Origin: Bacteroidales bacterium UBA1189 | GTDB taxonomy: Bacteria; Bacteroidota; Bacteroidia; Bacteroidales; Bacteroidaceae | Direction of reading: 5' to 3' | Length of the DNA stretch: 24,335 bases | Assembly (NCBI GenBank): GCA_002309805.1 | Contig: DBYJ01000048.1 | Location: 212-24,546 of the forward strand | Shown here: piece after piece, positions 14,463-22,506 of the stretch | Position numbering within the stretch: position 1 is the first letter of the stretch | How the letters are laid out: each line of letters begins with the position of its first letter | Notes under the pieces: generated by a model | What the model saw: the letters and a program-made list of their open reading frames with translations, nothing else | Told to the model about the DNA's origin: nothing | Database searches by the model: none | Position numbers and translations under genes: made by a program

Positions 14463-16366
14463 AGCGATGTTCACATACAAAATGGCTCGTCGCATTGCTG
14501 ACGCTGGCAATGCCGACTCTTGTATTGGCTCAAGGAACGCCAGCCTCCGAAACAGGGAAGAAACGGGAATACGTTTATCTCCTTCATGCCAACGAAACTC
14601 GTTACAACCAGCGTATCAATGCCGATGCACAAATCTTAATTGGCAATGTGGCCTTCCGCCACGATAGCCTCTACATGTACTGCGACAGCGCTTTGTTCTT
14701 CGAAGGTAGCAATTCGCTAAAAGCCTACGGAAGAGTACACATGGCTCAAGGCGACACCTTGTTTCTCGATGGAGAACAACTCTATTACGACGGAGACGCT
14801 ATGTTAGCAGAAATCCGCTACAACGTCCGCATGAAGGACCCCCGCATGGTGCTCACCACAGACAGTCTGAACTACGACCGCACACTAAATCTAGGTTATT
14901 ACTTCGAGGGTGGCACACTAAAGGATTCCGTCAATACGCTCGTCTCTGACTGGGGGGAATACGACACGAAGACCAAGGACGCCATCTTCAACTACAACGT
15001 CACCTTAAAGAACGACAACTTTGTTCTGACTTCCGATACGCTTGGTTATAACACCAACACCCGCATCGCCGTCATCACCGGTCCCTCGGAAATCGACAAT
15101 GGCAACAACCACATTACGTCCACCCTCGGTTACTATTATACAAATGAAGATCAGGCACAGCTGATGGAGCGTTCCGTCCTTTTTAATGACAACTACCGTA
15201 TGGTGGGCGACAGTTTATTCTACGACCGTGCCGGTGGTTATGGTGAAGCCTTCCGTAACGTCATCATGGACGACTTCAAAGACCAATGCCGCCTCACGGG
15301 GGAATATGCTTATTACAACGAGGTCGTAGATTCGGCCTATGCAACGGGAAAAGCCATTGCTATTGATTACTCGCAAGGAGATAGTCTCTTCATTCATGCT
15401 GACACACTTGCCCTTACTACGCACCTTATTCCTCCTCCCCCAGAAGAACAGAAAGAAAAAGAGAAAAAGAAGCCAACGCCGCACTCATCCCGTTCTTCTT
15501 CAGAGTCACTTCATATCCTACCGGACAGCCTTGAAATTCCAGAAGCTCCAGACTCCCTAGGAATGTCAGATTCCCTATCCCTACGATCCATTCACGAAGA
15601 TGACTATTTGCAGCACATTACAGACTCCATCGTTTTACCGCAAGACACTACTATTTTAGCATCTTCAACACTTTCCCTCTCCCAAGATACGATTCCTCCC
15701 GAACCCACCGACTCAACCTATCGCATCATCAAGGGATACCACAAGGTCAGGATGTATCGCAGCGATATACAAGCAGTTTGTGATTCTCTTGTCTTCAACA
15801 CACTCGACTCCTGCATCACCATGTACTACGACCCCATTATTTGGAACGGAGGGCAACAGGTGTTGGGCGAGAAAATATTGATTTACCTGAACGACAGCAC
15901 TATTGAATGGGCACACATTCAGGAACAGGCTCTTGTGGTTGAGCAACTTGATTCCATCCATTTCAACCAAATAAGTGGACGCGAAATCAAAGCCTACTTT
16001 AAGGATGGCGAAATCGATCATACAGACGTCATTGGCAACGTTCTTGTTGTCTACTATTATCAGGAAGAAGGAGGTAAAGAGCTTGTAGGCTTGAACACTA
16101 CCGAAGCAAGCAATCTGACAGCCTATATGGTGGACCGCCAGATGGAGAAACTGCTTATTACCAAGAAATCAAATGGCGTCTTCTACCCTATCCTACAGAT
16201 TCCTCCTGACAAGATGAAGTTGCCGACATTTGGATGGTTCAACAAGCTCCGCCCGCTGAGTCCCTACGACATTCTTATTTGGAGAGGAAAGAATTCAGAA
16301 GATAAACTAAAGAAAACCAACCGCAGCCCAGTCCCGCTGCCATCATTAAAAGGATTACAGCCATGA
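14459..16366 (+). CDS. OstA/LptA-like secreted protein (OstA_2 type), TTG start
   Basis: The 635-residue product appears to start at TTG 14459, overlapping the preceding TGA by 3 nt. No in-frame ATG occurs before 14507, which would cut into the hydrophobic core, and TTG gives a normal signal peptide (KRCSHTKWLVALLTLAMPTL, then VLAQG). The body is a series of short beta-strand repeats with D-S-L and Y-D motifs (DSLYMYCDSALFFEGSN, LKAYGRVHMAQGDTLFLDG, LTTDSLNYD, LTSDTLGYN), as in OstA/LptA proteins, which build a jellyroll groove for lipopolysaccharide. A Pro/Ser/Asp-rich linker with a lysine-rich block (about 324-418) splits it; beta repeats resume at HKVRMYRSDIQAVCDSLVF. Inferred role: lipopolysaccharide transport or outer-membrane assembly in the periplasm. 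The next gene begins at the last ATGA (16363-16366). Confidence 0.8.
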   Translation: MKRCSHTKWLVALLTLAMPTLVLAQGTPASETGKKREYVYLLHANETRYNQRINADAQILIGNVAFRHDSLYMYCDSALFFEGSNSLKAYGRVHMAQGDTLFLDGEQLYYDGDAMLAEIRYNVRMKDPRMVLTTDSLNYDRTLNLGYYFEGGTLKDSVNTLVSDWGEYDTKTKDAIFNYNVTLKNDNFVLTSDTLGYNTNTRIAVITGPSEIDNGNNHITSTLGYYYTNEDQAQLMERSVLFNDNYRMVGDSLFYDRAGGYGEAFRNVIMDDFKDQCRLTGEYAYYNEVVDSAYATGKAIAIDYSQGDSLFIHADTLALTTHLIPPPPEEQKEKEKKKPTPHSSRSSSESLHILPDSLEIPEAPDSLGMSDSLSLRSIHEDDYLQHITDSIVLPQDTTILASSTLSLSQDTIPPEPTDSTYRIIKGYHKVRMYRSDIQAVCDSLVFNTLDSCITMYYDPIIWNGGQQVLGEKILIYLNDSTIEWAHIQEQALVVEQLDSIHFNQISGREIKAYFKDGEIDHTDVIGNVLVVYYYQEEGGKELVGLNTTEASNLTAYMVDRQMEKLLITKKSNGVFYPILQIPPDKMKLPTFGWFNKLRPLSPYDILIWRGKNSEDKLKKTNRSPVPLPSLKGLQP

Positions 16367-16656
16367 GTTTCTTTAAACAAAGAGAACCCCGAAGGTTCCA
16401 GCATAACTATATTTATTACGACGAGCGTAAAGAGAAACTCCGCAAAATTGAGGAGAAAGCCAAACGTGAGCTGGGTCTACTTCCTGAAAAGGAATTCAAC
16501 CCTGAGGACATCCGAGGCAAATTCGTCGAACAGACCACACACCTCAAGCGCTTCAAAGAAGGGAGAGAAGAAGGCAACGGCCATCGCCTCTCTGTCTTTG
16601 GCATTTTTATGATTATCATTGGTCTATTACTTATTTGGCGTTTCCTGCTTCAATAG
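16363..16656 (+). CDS. Small conserved-type membrane protein of unknown function
   Basis: The 97-residue product begins with MSFFKQREPRRFQHNYIYYD, has a highly charged helical middle (about residues 20-70, rich in K, R and E), and ends in one transmembrane segment (about 77-95, VFGIFMIIIGLLLIWRFLL). There is no N-terminal signal, so a tail-anchored orientation with the charged part in the cytoplasm is likely. ATG overlaps the TGA of the OstA-like gene (ATGA), indicating coupling, and mutL starts 19 nt after its stop. I do not recognise a named family. Its position suggests a service role for the envelope-assembly genes rather than for mismatch repair, but this is inference. Confidence 0.75.
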   Translation: MSFFKQREPRRFQHNYIYYDERKEKLRKIEEKAKRELGLLPEKEFNPEDIRGKFVEQTTHLKRFKEGREEGNGHRLSVFGIFMIIIGLLLIWRFLLQ

Positions 16657-16675
16657 TTTTTCGATATAAAAAAAT

Positions 16676-18466
16676 ATGAGTGACCTGATACATCTTCTTC
16701 CCGACTCCGTTGCCAACCAAATTGCGGCAGGAGAAGTCATACAACGCCCGGCTTCGGTTGTAAAGGAACTGGTCGAGAACTCCATTGATGCAGGAGCGAA
16801 GACCATCCACGTCCTTATCACCGATGCAGGAAGGACGTGTATTCAGGTTATCGACGACGGCAAAGGCATGTCGGAAACAGATGCACGAATGGCTTTTGAG
16901 CGGCATGCCACATCGAAAATCCAACAAGCCGCCGACCTTTTTGCATTAGGCACGTTCGGTTTCCGAGGAGAGGCTCTTCCCTCCATCGCTGCCGTAGCCC
17001 AGATTGAAATGCATACTCGCACAGAAGAGGACGAGCTCGGCACAGTTATCTTCCTAGAAGGGTCGAAGGTCGTCCGACAAGAGGTGGACACATGTGCAAG
17101 AGGATGTAACTTTCTAGTCAAGAATCTCTTCTTCAATGTCCCCGCTCGACGCAAATTCCTCAAATCAGACCAGACAGAGCTAAGCAACATCATTGCCGAG
17201 GTGGAGCGCGTTGCCCTCGCCAACAACAATGTAGCTTTTACTCTCCACCATAATGGTACAGAAATCCTGAATCTGCCCCAAGCTGGAGAGCGCCAACGCA
17301 TCATGCAGCTATTTGGGAAAAAGTCTAATCAGGAATTACTTGGAATCCACGTAGAAACCTCCATTGCCAATATCTCCGGCTTTGTGGGTAGCCCTGAAAG
17401 TGCGCGCAAAAAGGGATGTCATCAGTTCTTTTTTGTCAACGGACGATTCATGCGACATCCCTATTTCCATAAGGCCGTTCAGGAAGCCTTCTCAAAGCTC
17501 ATTCCAGAGAATGAACAGGTCTCCTATTTCATATACTTCGATGTTGATCCTTCAAGGATAGACGTCAACATCCATCCCACAAAGACAGAAATCAAATTCG
17601 AAGACGAACATGCCATATGGCAAATCCTTGTAGCTTCCATCCGTGAAGTATTAGGGCGTTCTCATGCCGTCCCCTCCATTGATTTTGATACAAAAGATAA
17701 GCCCGACATCCCCGTCATGCCCAAAGAAAGGAACTTCGCTCCGCCCCAACCGGATGTCCACCCAGACTATAACCCTTTCAAGACACACCGTGAGCTACCA
17801 GAGCGAAAAGCCCCTATCGACTGGGAAAAACTCTACGACGCGATTCCTCCTGACACAAGCGAACAATCAGCGTTGTTCAAAAACGAAGCAGAGAAGCAGA
17901 TATCGACCTATGATTGCATACAGTTTAACGGGCAGTATATTGTTACGTCAGTAGGAACAGGATTGATGGTTATTGAACAGCACAGAGCCCACGTCCGCAT
18001 CCTCTACGACAGATACATGCACCAGCTGCAAGACAAACATGGCGTGTCCCAAGGAATGTTATTCCCCGAAATGATTCAGGTGTCTCCTTCAGAAGCCATT
18101 CAGATGGATTTACTGCTTAGCGACTTTGCTAACTTAGGATTCGACATTAGCAATATGGGAGGAGGGAGTTTCTCTATCCAAGGCATCCCGCCGGGAATAG
18201 AAGGACTTGATCCTTGCAAACTGGTTGTTGAGATGCTCTCATCAGCATTAGAAAAGAAAGATAATGTCAAATCTGATGTTTGGGACAGTATGGCCCTGAC
18301 GATGGCTCGCTCAGCTGCTATAATCGTCGGGCAAGTCCTCTCCAATGAGGAAATGAATGCTGTCGTTTCCGAGTTATTAGCATGCCCTATGCCCAACTAC
18401 ACCCCCGATGGGAAAAAAATCATTTCAATTATCGACGAACAAGAATTTTCAAGGATGTTTTCATAG
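16676..18466 (+). CDS. mutL: DNA mismatch repair protein MutL
   Basis: The 596-residue product is close to the usual 600-650. The GHKL ATPase motifs are intact: IAAGEVIQRPASVVKELVEN with catalytic-type E31 and N35, DDGKGM at 60-65, RHATSKI at 76-82 and GFRGEALPSI at 95-104. FFVNGRFMR and DVNIHPTKTEIKF mark the end of the N-terminal region, followed by a Pro-rich linker and a C-terminal dimerisation domain. The metal-binding endonuclease motif DQHA(X)2E(X)4E, present in most MutL of organisms lacking MutH, is here EQHRAHVRILYD (434-445), with D, A and both later E positions changed; a CPMPNYTPDG segment (570-579) takes the place of the C-terminal Cys/His motif. The protein is therefore predicted to bind ATP and DNA but probably not to nick DNA. 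It is the last gene of the run. Confidence 0.95.
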   Translation: MSDLIHLLPDSVANQIAAGEVIQRPASVVKELVENSIDAGAKTIHVLITDAGRTCIQVIDDGKGMSETDARMAFERHATSKIQQAADLFALGTFGFRGEALPSIAAVAQIEMHTRTEEDELGTVIFLEGSKVVRQEVDTCARGCNFLVKNLFFNVPARRKFLKSDQTELSNIIAEVERVALANNNVAFTLHHNGTEILNLPQAGERQRIMQLFGKKSNQELLGIHVETSIANISGFVGSPESARKKGCHQFFFVNGRFMRHPYFHKAVQEAFSKLIPENEQVSYFIYFDVDPSRIDVNIHPTKTEIKFEDEHAIWQILVASIREVLGRSHAVPSIDFDTKDKPDIPVMPKERNFAPPQPDVHPDYNPFKTHRELPERKAPIDWEKLYDAIPPDTSEQSALFKNEAEKQISTYDCIQFNGQYIVTSVGTGLMVIEQHRAHVRILYDRYMHQLQDKHGVSQGMLFPEMIQVSPSEAIQMDLLLSDFANLGFDISNMGGGSFSIQGIPPGIEGLDPCKLVVEMLSSALEKKDNVKSDVWDSMALTMARSAAIIVGQVLSNEEMNAVVSELLACPMPNYTPDGKKIISIIDEQEFSRMFS

Positions 18467-18513
18467 TTTTTCCATGCAGTTTTCAAAGTTCACAAATTAC
18501 CGCAAAAAAGCGC

Positions 18514-18538
18514 TTTTTCTCTCCACAATTGAGAAAAA
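18514..18538 (+). terminator. Possible AT-rich terminator hairpin after mutL
   Basis: TTTTTCTC (18514-18521) pairs with GAGAAAAA (18531-18538) around a 9-nt loop, and a T-run lies a few bases later (18544-18548). A perfect 14-nt palindrome, AAAAAGCGCTTTTT, overlaps it at 18505-18518. The stem is AT-rich, so this is a weak candidate; the location, 48 nt after the mutL stop, is suitable. Confidence 0.3.
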
Positions 18539-18604
18539 TGCACTTTTTAACGTCATTTTAATATATTTTAACAATGCTATGTATCCGCGAAAGAAAAAAA
18601 CAAC

Positions 18605-18612
18605 TAATTTTG
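18605..18612 (+). promoter_or_regulatory. Promoter -7 box of the lipoprotein / OmpA pair
   Basis: TAATTTTG is an exact match to TAnnTTTG. No TTTG or TTG element is clear at the expected upstream distance. Transcription would leave an AT-rich leader of roughly 85-90 nt, which contains the palindrome AACTTAAGTT (18675-18684) and an A-rich stretch just before the ATG, a common feature of well-expressed Bacteroidetes genes. Confidence 0.6.
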
Positions 18613-18706
18613 CACCGATTTGTGAGAGAGTGTATTTTAAGTTCAAAATGTAAATTAAATAAAATTTTATAAATAACTTAAGTTTCATCATTAAAATCAT
18701 TTAAAA

Positions 18707-21229
18707 ATGAGAAAGAAAATCATTAATGGATTGCTTTTGGCAGTAACATTTGTTGCCATGAGCGCATTAGTATCCTGCAAGGATTACGAATCTGACTACA
18801 TTGCAGAACTGCAAGGCCAGATTGACGATCAGAACTATCTTCTGAGCACATTAAAAGCTCAGCAGATTGCAGCTTTACAAACCCAAGTAAATGACTTGCA
18901 AGCCCAGCTGGACAAATTACGCTCCAAAAGTAATGAAAGAGAAGACAGCCTTGCTGCAGTCACTGCAAAGATTGAAGAGCTTTTATCCAAGATTAAGAGT
19001 TGCGATTGCAAACCAGTTGATTTACAGGGCATTCGCGATTCCATCGCAAATCTTGAGAAGACAAAGGCTAATCTGGCAGATATGATTACAGCTGACAACT
19101 TGTTGTGGGAGGCTATTAAGAAGCTTCAGGATAGAGAAGCAATTCTTACCGATAGTATGGGCAAAGTCAACCAGCAGGCCCTGGCTGCCACAGCCCTGGC
19201 TTCACAGGCCATGGAGTTGCTAAAAGGAAAGGCTGACACCGCAACGGTTAATGCACTTGCAGCAACAGTCGACTCTCTCCGCGGTGCCGTTATTAACCTT
19301 GACAACAGATTGACAAAGGTGGAGAAAGACGCTTCTGACGCTTTGGCTATGGCTATTCGCGACTCCATCCGTCTCGATGTTGTACAAAAAGGCTTACAAG
19401 ATGCTGTAGCTCGTCTTGATAAAATAGAACCCGCATTAGAGCAGGCTCAGAAGGATATCGAGCAAAACAAGAAAGACATTGAGCAGAATGCCAAAGATCT
19501 TGCAGATGCCAAAAAGAAGTATGACAATGCCCTTAAGGTTATCAACGAAGCTCTCGCCAGCCTTCAGGAACAAATCAACAACCTCGCCAATAAAGAGGGT
19601 CTGACTATGAAAGAGGTTCAGGAATACCTGACCCCCATTGTCAATGGCCTTGAAAGCAAGATTAAAGCTGTTCAAGATGAACTTGATGCTTTGAAAAAAC
19701 AACTTAACAAGGCTATTGATGCTTTGGTAAATAAAATCACCAGCATTGAGCTTCAGGGAGCAGAAAGCCCCGTTATTGGTTACTTCGCTCTTCCCATCGG
19801 CGTCAAGTCCAATATTCTCGCTGCTTATTATGGCGAACCTGCAGCCAATGGCGGTACTGGAGATGTTTACTTCCCCTCTGACAGAAGCGCAAGCTATGTG
19901 TTCAGCAATCAGGTCATCTCCGATGAGGCTTTTGCAGTTCTTGGTGGTAAAGACATTGTTACCAAGACCACTTATGACAAATACATTATGGATGAGAGCG
20001 AAGGCAACGCCGGTACTCTTTACCTGACAATTAACCCTGCTGAGGTTGACTTCTCTGGCATCACCCCGAAGCTCGTAAATAGCCGCGACGTAGAATCAGG
20101 CATCACATTGAGCCCAATTGCTCCGAGCAGCAAATTGCTTGATTTCGGCTGGAATAAAAGAGCAGCACGCGTACAAAACGGTTTCTATGAGGCTAAGGCC
20201 ACTCTCGATCCCTCCAAGGTTGAAGATGTAAAGCCTAACTTTGACATCAACGAATTGAAACCGCTTGCAAAGCAGATTCTCAATGAGAAAGAAATCGACC
20301 TCACAAACATCTACTACACCATTCAAGGTCAGTTGAAGGACGTTCTCGTCTGCAACGGCGTAAAGGTTGAGTGGGAAGACACACTTGGCACACATAGCGT
20401 TTACTCAGGCTACGACATTGCTGCCACAGCGATTCCTGCCCTTTCTTTCAACTTCCTTGCTGATGTAGAAGGACCGTCCATCACCCCGCTTGGCGCACTG
20501 GACATTGATGTCAAAATGAATCTCTCGTACTCATCCACGGGTACTATTGATTACGAATTAGGTGATATCTACGTTGAAGTTGACGGTAAGAAGTACAACG
20601 TTCAGGGTCTTGATGGCCTTAATGGTCTTATTGCCCAATTGAACGACGAACACGCAGACCTTAGTGGTGATATCAACGATCTTATAGACAACATTAAGGA
20701 AGAGGTCGAGAGCAACGTGGACGAAGCTGAAGATAAGATCAAGAACAATAACGTCGTTAGCAAAGTTAGCCAATATCTTAAGACTATTAACTTCTTCCTA
20801 CAGAAGCCTAACAACCTCCTGCAGCCGTTCTTAGCATACGAAAGCGAAGGCGCTTATCACCACATGAGTATGTCTCCTGCCATTCCTACAGAGTTCAAGA
20901 CAGGAACAGGAAATGCCATCCAGCTTATCCCCACTTCCTATACAGCAGAAGTACTTGCTCCTGCATTCCAGAAGTTTATTGCCGTCACCAACGTTATTGC
21001 TCCTGACTTCAGCGTCAGCGCTCAGAGTGGCGATGCGACTTGCAAGGAACTTGCCGAAACAGTTAACAATCCGGGTAATTTCATGAATACGGTTATTCCT
21101 GGCAAGCAGACAGGTATTGTATTCGCTCCGGATACTACTAAGAAAGGCTATATCTACGAGATTACCTATGCCGCTGTTGACTACAATGGCTTCAATGTTG
21201 CCAGAAAGTTCTATGTTCGCGTTAAATAA
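18707..21229 (+). CDS. Large coiled-coil lipoprotein of unknown function
   Basis: The 840-residue product has a lipoprotein signal (MRKKIINGLLLAVTFVAMSA, then LVSC) with Cys24 as the lipid anchor, followed by acidic KDYESDY. Residues about 30-340 form a very long, nearly uninterrupted coiled coil with heptad patterns such as LQTQVNDLQAQLDKLRSK and the internal repeat QKDIEQNKKDIEQNAKDL. A C-terminal globular part (about 345-840) is beta-rich (SPVIGYFALPIGVKSNILAA, ADVEGPSITPLGALDIDVKM), with a second short helical stretch (about 645-695). I do not recognise a named family. The rod could project the C-terminal domain away from the membrane, or span towards the peptidoglycan if the protein faces the periplasm. 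It has its own promoter, and an OmpA-family gene starts 58 nt downstream without a terminator between, so the two are probably co-expressed. Confidence 0.75.
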   Translation: MRKKIINGLLLAVTFVAMSALVSCKDYESDYIAELQGQIDDQNYLLSTLKAQQIAALQTQVNDLQAQLDKLRSKSNEREDSLAAVTAKIEELLSKIKSCDCKPVDLQGIRDSIANLEKTKANLADMITADNLLWEAIKKLQDREAILTDSMGKVNQQALAATALASQAMELLKGKADTATVNALAATVDSLRGAVINLDNRLTKVEKDASDALAMAIRDSIRLDVVQKGLQDAVARLDKIEPALEQAQKDIEQNKKDIEQNAKDLADAKKKYDNALKVINEALASLQEQINNLANKEGLTMKEVQEYLTPIVNGLESKIKAVQDELDALKKQLNKAIDALVNKITSIELQGAESPVIGYFALPIGVKSNILAAYYGEPAANGGTGDVYFPSDRSASYVFSNQVISDEAFAVLGGKDIVTKTTYDKYIMDESEGNAGTLYLTINPAEVDFSGITPKLVNSRDVESGITLSPIAPSSKLLDFGWNKRAARVQNGFYEAKATLDPSKVEDVKPNFDINELKPLAKQILNEKEIDLTNIYYTIQGQLKDVLVCNGVKVEWEDTLGTHSVYSGYDIAATAIPALSFNFLADVEGPSITPLGALDIDVKMNLSYSSTGTIDYELGDIYVEVDGKKYNVQGLDGLNGLIAQLNDEHADLSGDINDLIDNIKEEVESNVDEAEDKIKNNNVVSKVSQYLKTINFFLQKPNNLLQPFLAYESEGAYHHMSMSPAIPTEFKTGTGNAIQLIPTSYTAEVLAPAFQKFIAVTNVIAPDFSVSAQSGDATCKELAETVNNPGNFMNTVIPGKQTGIVFAPDTTKKGYIYEITYAAVDYNGFNVARKFYVRVK

Positions 21230-21287
21230 TGACAAACCTTCAGACAACATTAACGGATTATCAACATTTAAATAAATAATAAGGATT

Positions 21288-22409
21288 ATGAAACTCAAAA
21301 AAGCTATATTGTACAGCATGTTGCTGCTGGGTGCCGTCTCCGTATCCGCTCAGGAAATCGCTTATGATTTCGCACCGCATTGGTATCTCCAAGGTCAGTT
21401 CGGTGGCCAGCACACTCTTGGTGAGGTCAGCTTCAGTGAACTCAACTCTCTTAACGCTCAGCTGGGTCTCGGCTATCAGTTCACTCCTGTTTTTGGCACT
21501 CGTTTCTCCGTTAACGGATGGCAGAGCAAAGGTGGCTCTATCATCAACAACACGAAAGAGGTCTGGAAGTGGAACTATGTTGCTCCCGCTCTTGATTTGA
21601 CTTTTAACCTCAGCAACTTGTTCGGTGGTTACAAGTATGACCGCCTCTGCTCCTTCGGAGTTTTCGCAGGTCTGGGTGCAAACGTTGGTTTCAAGAACGA
21701 TGAAGCTGCTAATGCTAAGACAAATCTTACTGCAGCAACGATTAAACAAGCAGGTGCAACCGCAACCTATGATCCCCTTGCCTACCTTTGGAATGGCACG
21801 AAGACTCGTCTCGTAGGCCGCTTCGGTGGAACCGTTGACTTCCGTCTTAGCGATGCTGTCAGCCTCGGCATTGAGCTTGCAGCAAATACGCTGAATGACC
21901 ACTATAACTCCAAGAGAGCAGGCAATGCCGACTGGTATTTCAATGCTCTTGCAGGCATTAAGATTAACCTTGGTGGCACCTACACAACTCGCGTCATTGC
22001 AGTTCCTGTTCCTGTGACCAATGCAGAAGAGAAGGTTGTTGAGAAGATTGTTGAGAAGCCCGTCGAGGTCGTCAAGGTCGTTCGCGAACCGATTCGCCGC
22101 GACATCTTCTTCAAGATCAACAGCACAGTTATCTCTGAGGTTGAAGGTGTAAAGGTTCAGGATGTTGCTGACTACCTGAAGAAGTATCCCGAAGCAAAGG
22201 TTTCTCTTGCTGGTTATGCTGATGCCGGTACAGGTAACAACAAGATCAACGATCGTCTGGCTGCTCAGCGTGCTGAGAAGGTGATGAACGTCCTCGTTCA
22301 GAAGTATGGCATCTCCGTTGACCGCATCTCTTATGAGAGCCACGGATCACGCGTCCAGCCGTTCGCCGAGAACGACAAGAACCGTGTCACCATCTGTATT
22401 GCTGAATAA
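21288..22409 (+). CDS. OmpA-family outer-membrane porin-like protein
   Basis: The 373-residue product has a signal peptide (MKLKKAILYSMLLLGAVSVS, then AQE), an N-terminal beta-barrel part of about 220 residues with alternating aromatic strands (HWYLQGQFGGQHTLG, LGLGYQFTPVFGTRFSVNGW), a Val/Glu/Lys/Pro linker (EKVVEKIVEKPVEVVKVV), and a C-terminal OmpA peptidoglycan-binding domain from about 268. In that domain SLAGYADAGTG supplies the Asp and NDRLAAQRAEKV the Arg that bind diaminopimelate in the family, and NRVTICIAE is the usual last strand. Role: anchoring outer membrane to peptidoglycan, possibly with pore function. It probably shares a transcript with the upstream lipoprotein and ends at a strong terminator. 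The choice of ATG 21288 is supported by the clean signal peptide. Confidence 0.92.
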   Translation: MKLKKAILYSMLLLGAVSVSAQEIAYDFAPHWYLQGQFGGQHTLGEVSFSELNSLNAQLGLGYQFTPVFGTRFSVNGWQSKGGSIINNTKEVWKWNYVAPALDLTFNLSNLFGGYKYDRLCSFGVFAGLGANVGFKNDEAANAKTNLTAATIKQAGATATYDPLAYLWNGTKTRLVGRFGGTVDFRLSDAVSLGIELAANTLNDHYNSKRAGNADWYFNALAGIKINLGGTYTTRVIAVPVPVTNAEEKVVEKIVEKPVEVVKVVREPIRRDIFFKINSTVISEVEGVKVQDVADYLKKYPEAKVSLAGYADAGTGNNKINDRLAAQRAEKVMNVLVQKYGISVDRISYESHGSRVQPFAENDKNRVTICIAE

Positions 22410-22443
22410 AACCTTATCAATAGATAAGTTCTAACAATCAACC

Positions 22444-22495
22444 ATTCTGCCCTATTTCCTTCTATTACTTAGATAGGGAATAGGGCAGAATTTTT
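22444..22495 (+). terminator. Strong intrinsic terminator of the OmpA-family gene
   Basis: Arms 22444-22456 (ATTCTGCCCTATT) and 22479-22491 (AATAGGGCAGAAT) are perfect 13-nt complements; the stem can extend inward by a G-U pair and CCT/AGG. Five T follow (22491-22495). It ends only 11 nt before the next start codon. Confidence 0.85.
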
Positions 22496-22506
22496 AATGA
22501 AACTTC

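Noticed and set aside
18505..18518. Perfect palindrome AAAAAGCGCTTTTT as a terminator by itself
   Set aside because: It has no loop, so it cannot fold into a stable hairpin in RNA; it may be a protein site or chance in AT-rich DNA.
21261..22343. 360-codon minus-strand open frame
   Set aside because: It is fully antisense to the OmpA-family gene, whose signal peptide, barrel and OmpA domain are clear; it resembles no known protein and its composition mirrors sense codons.
22497..22499. ATG upstream of the last secreted protein gene
   Set aside because: It is out of frame with the coding sequence, and the signal peptide starts at 22507.
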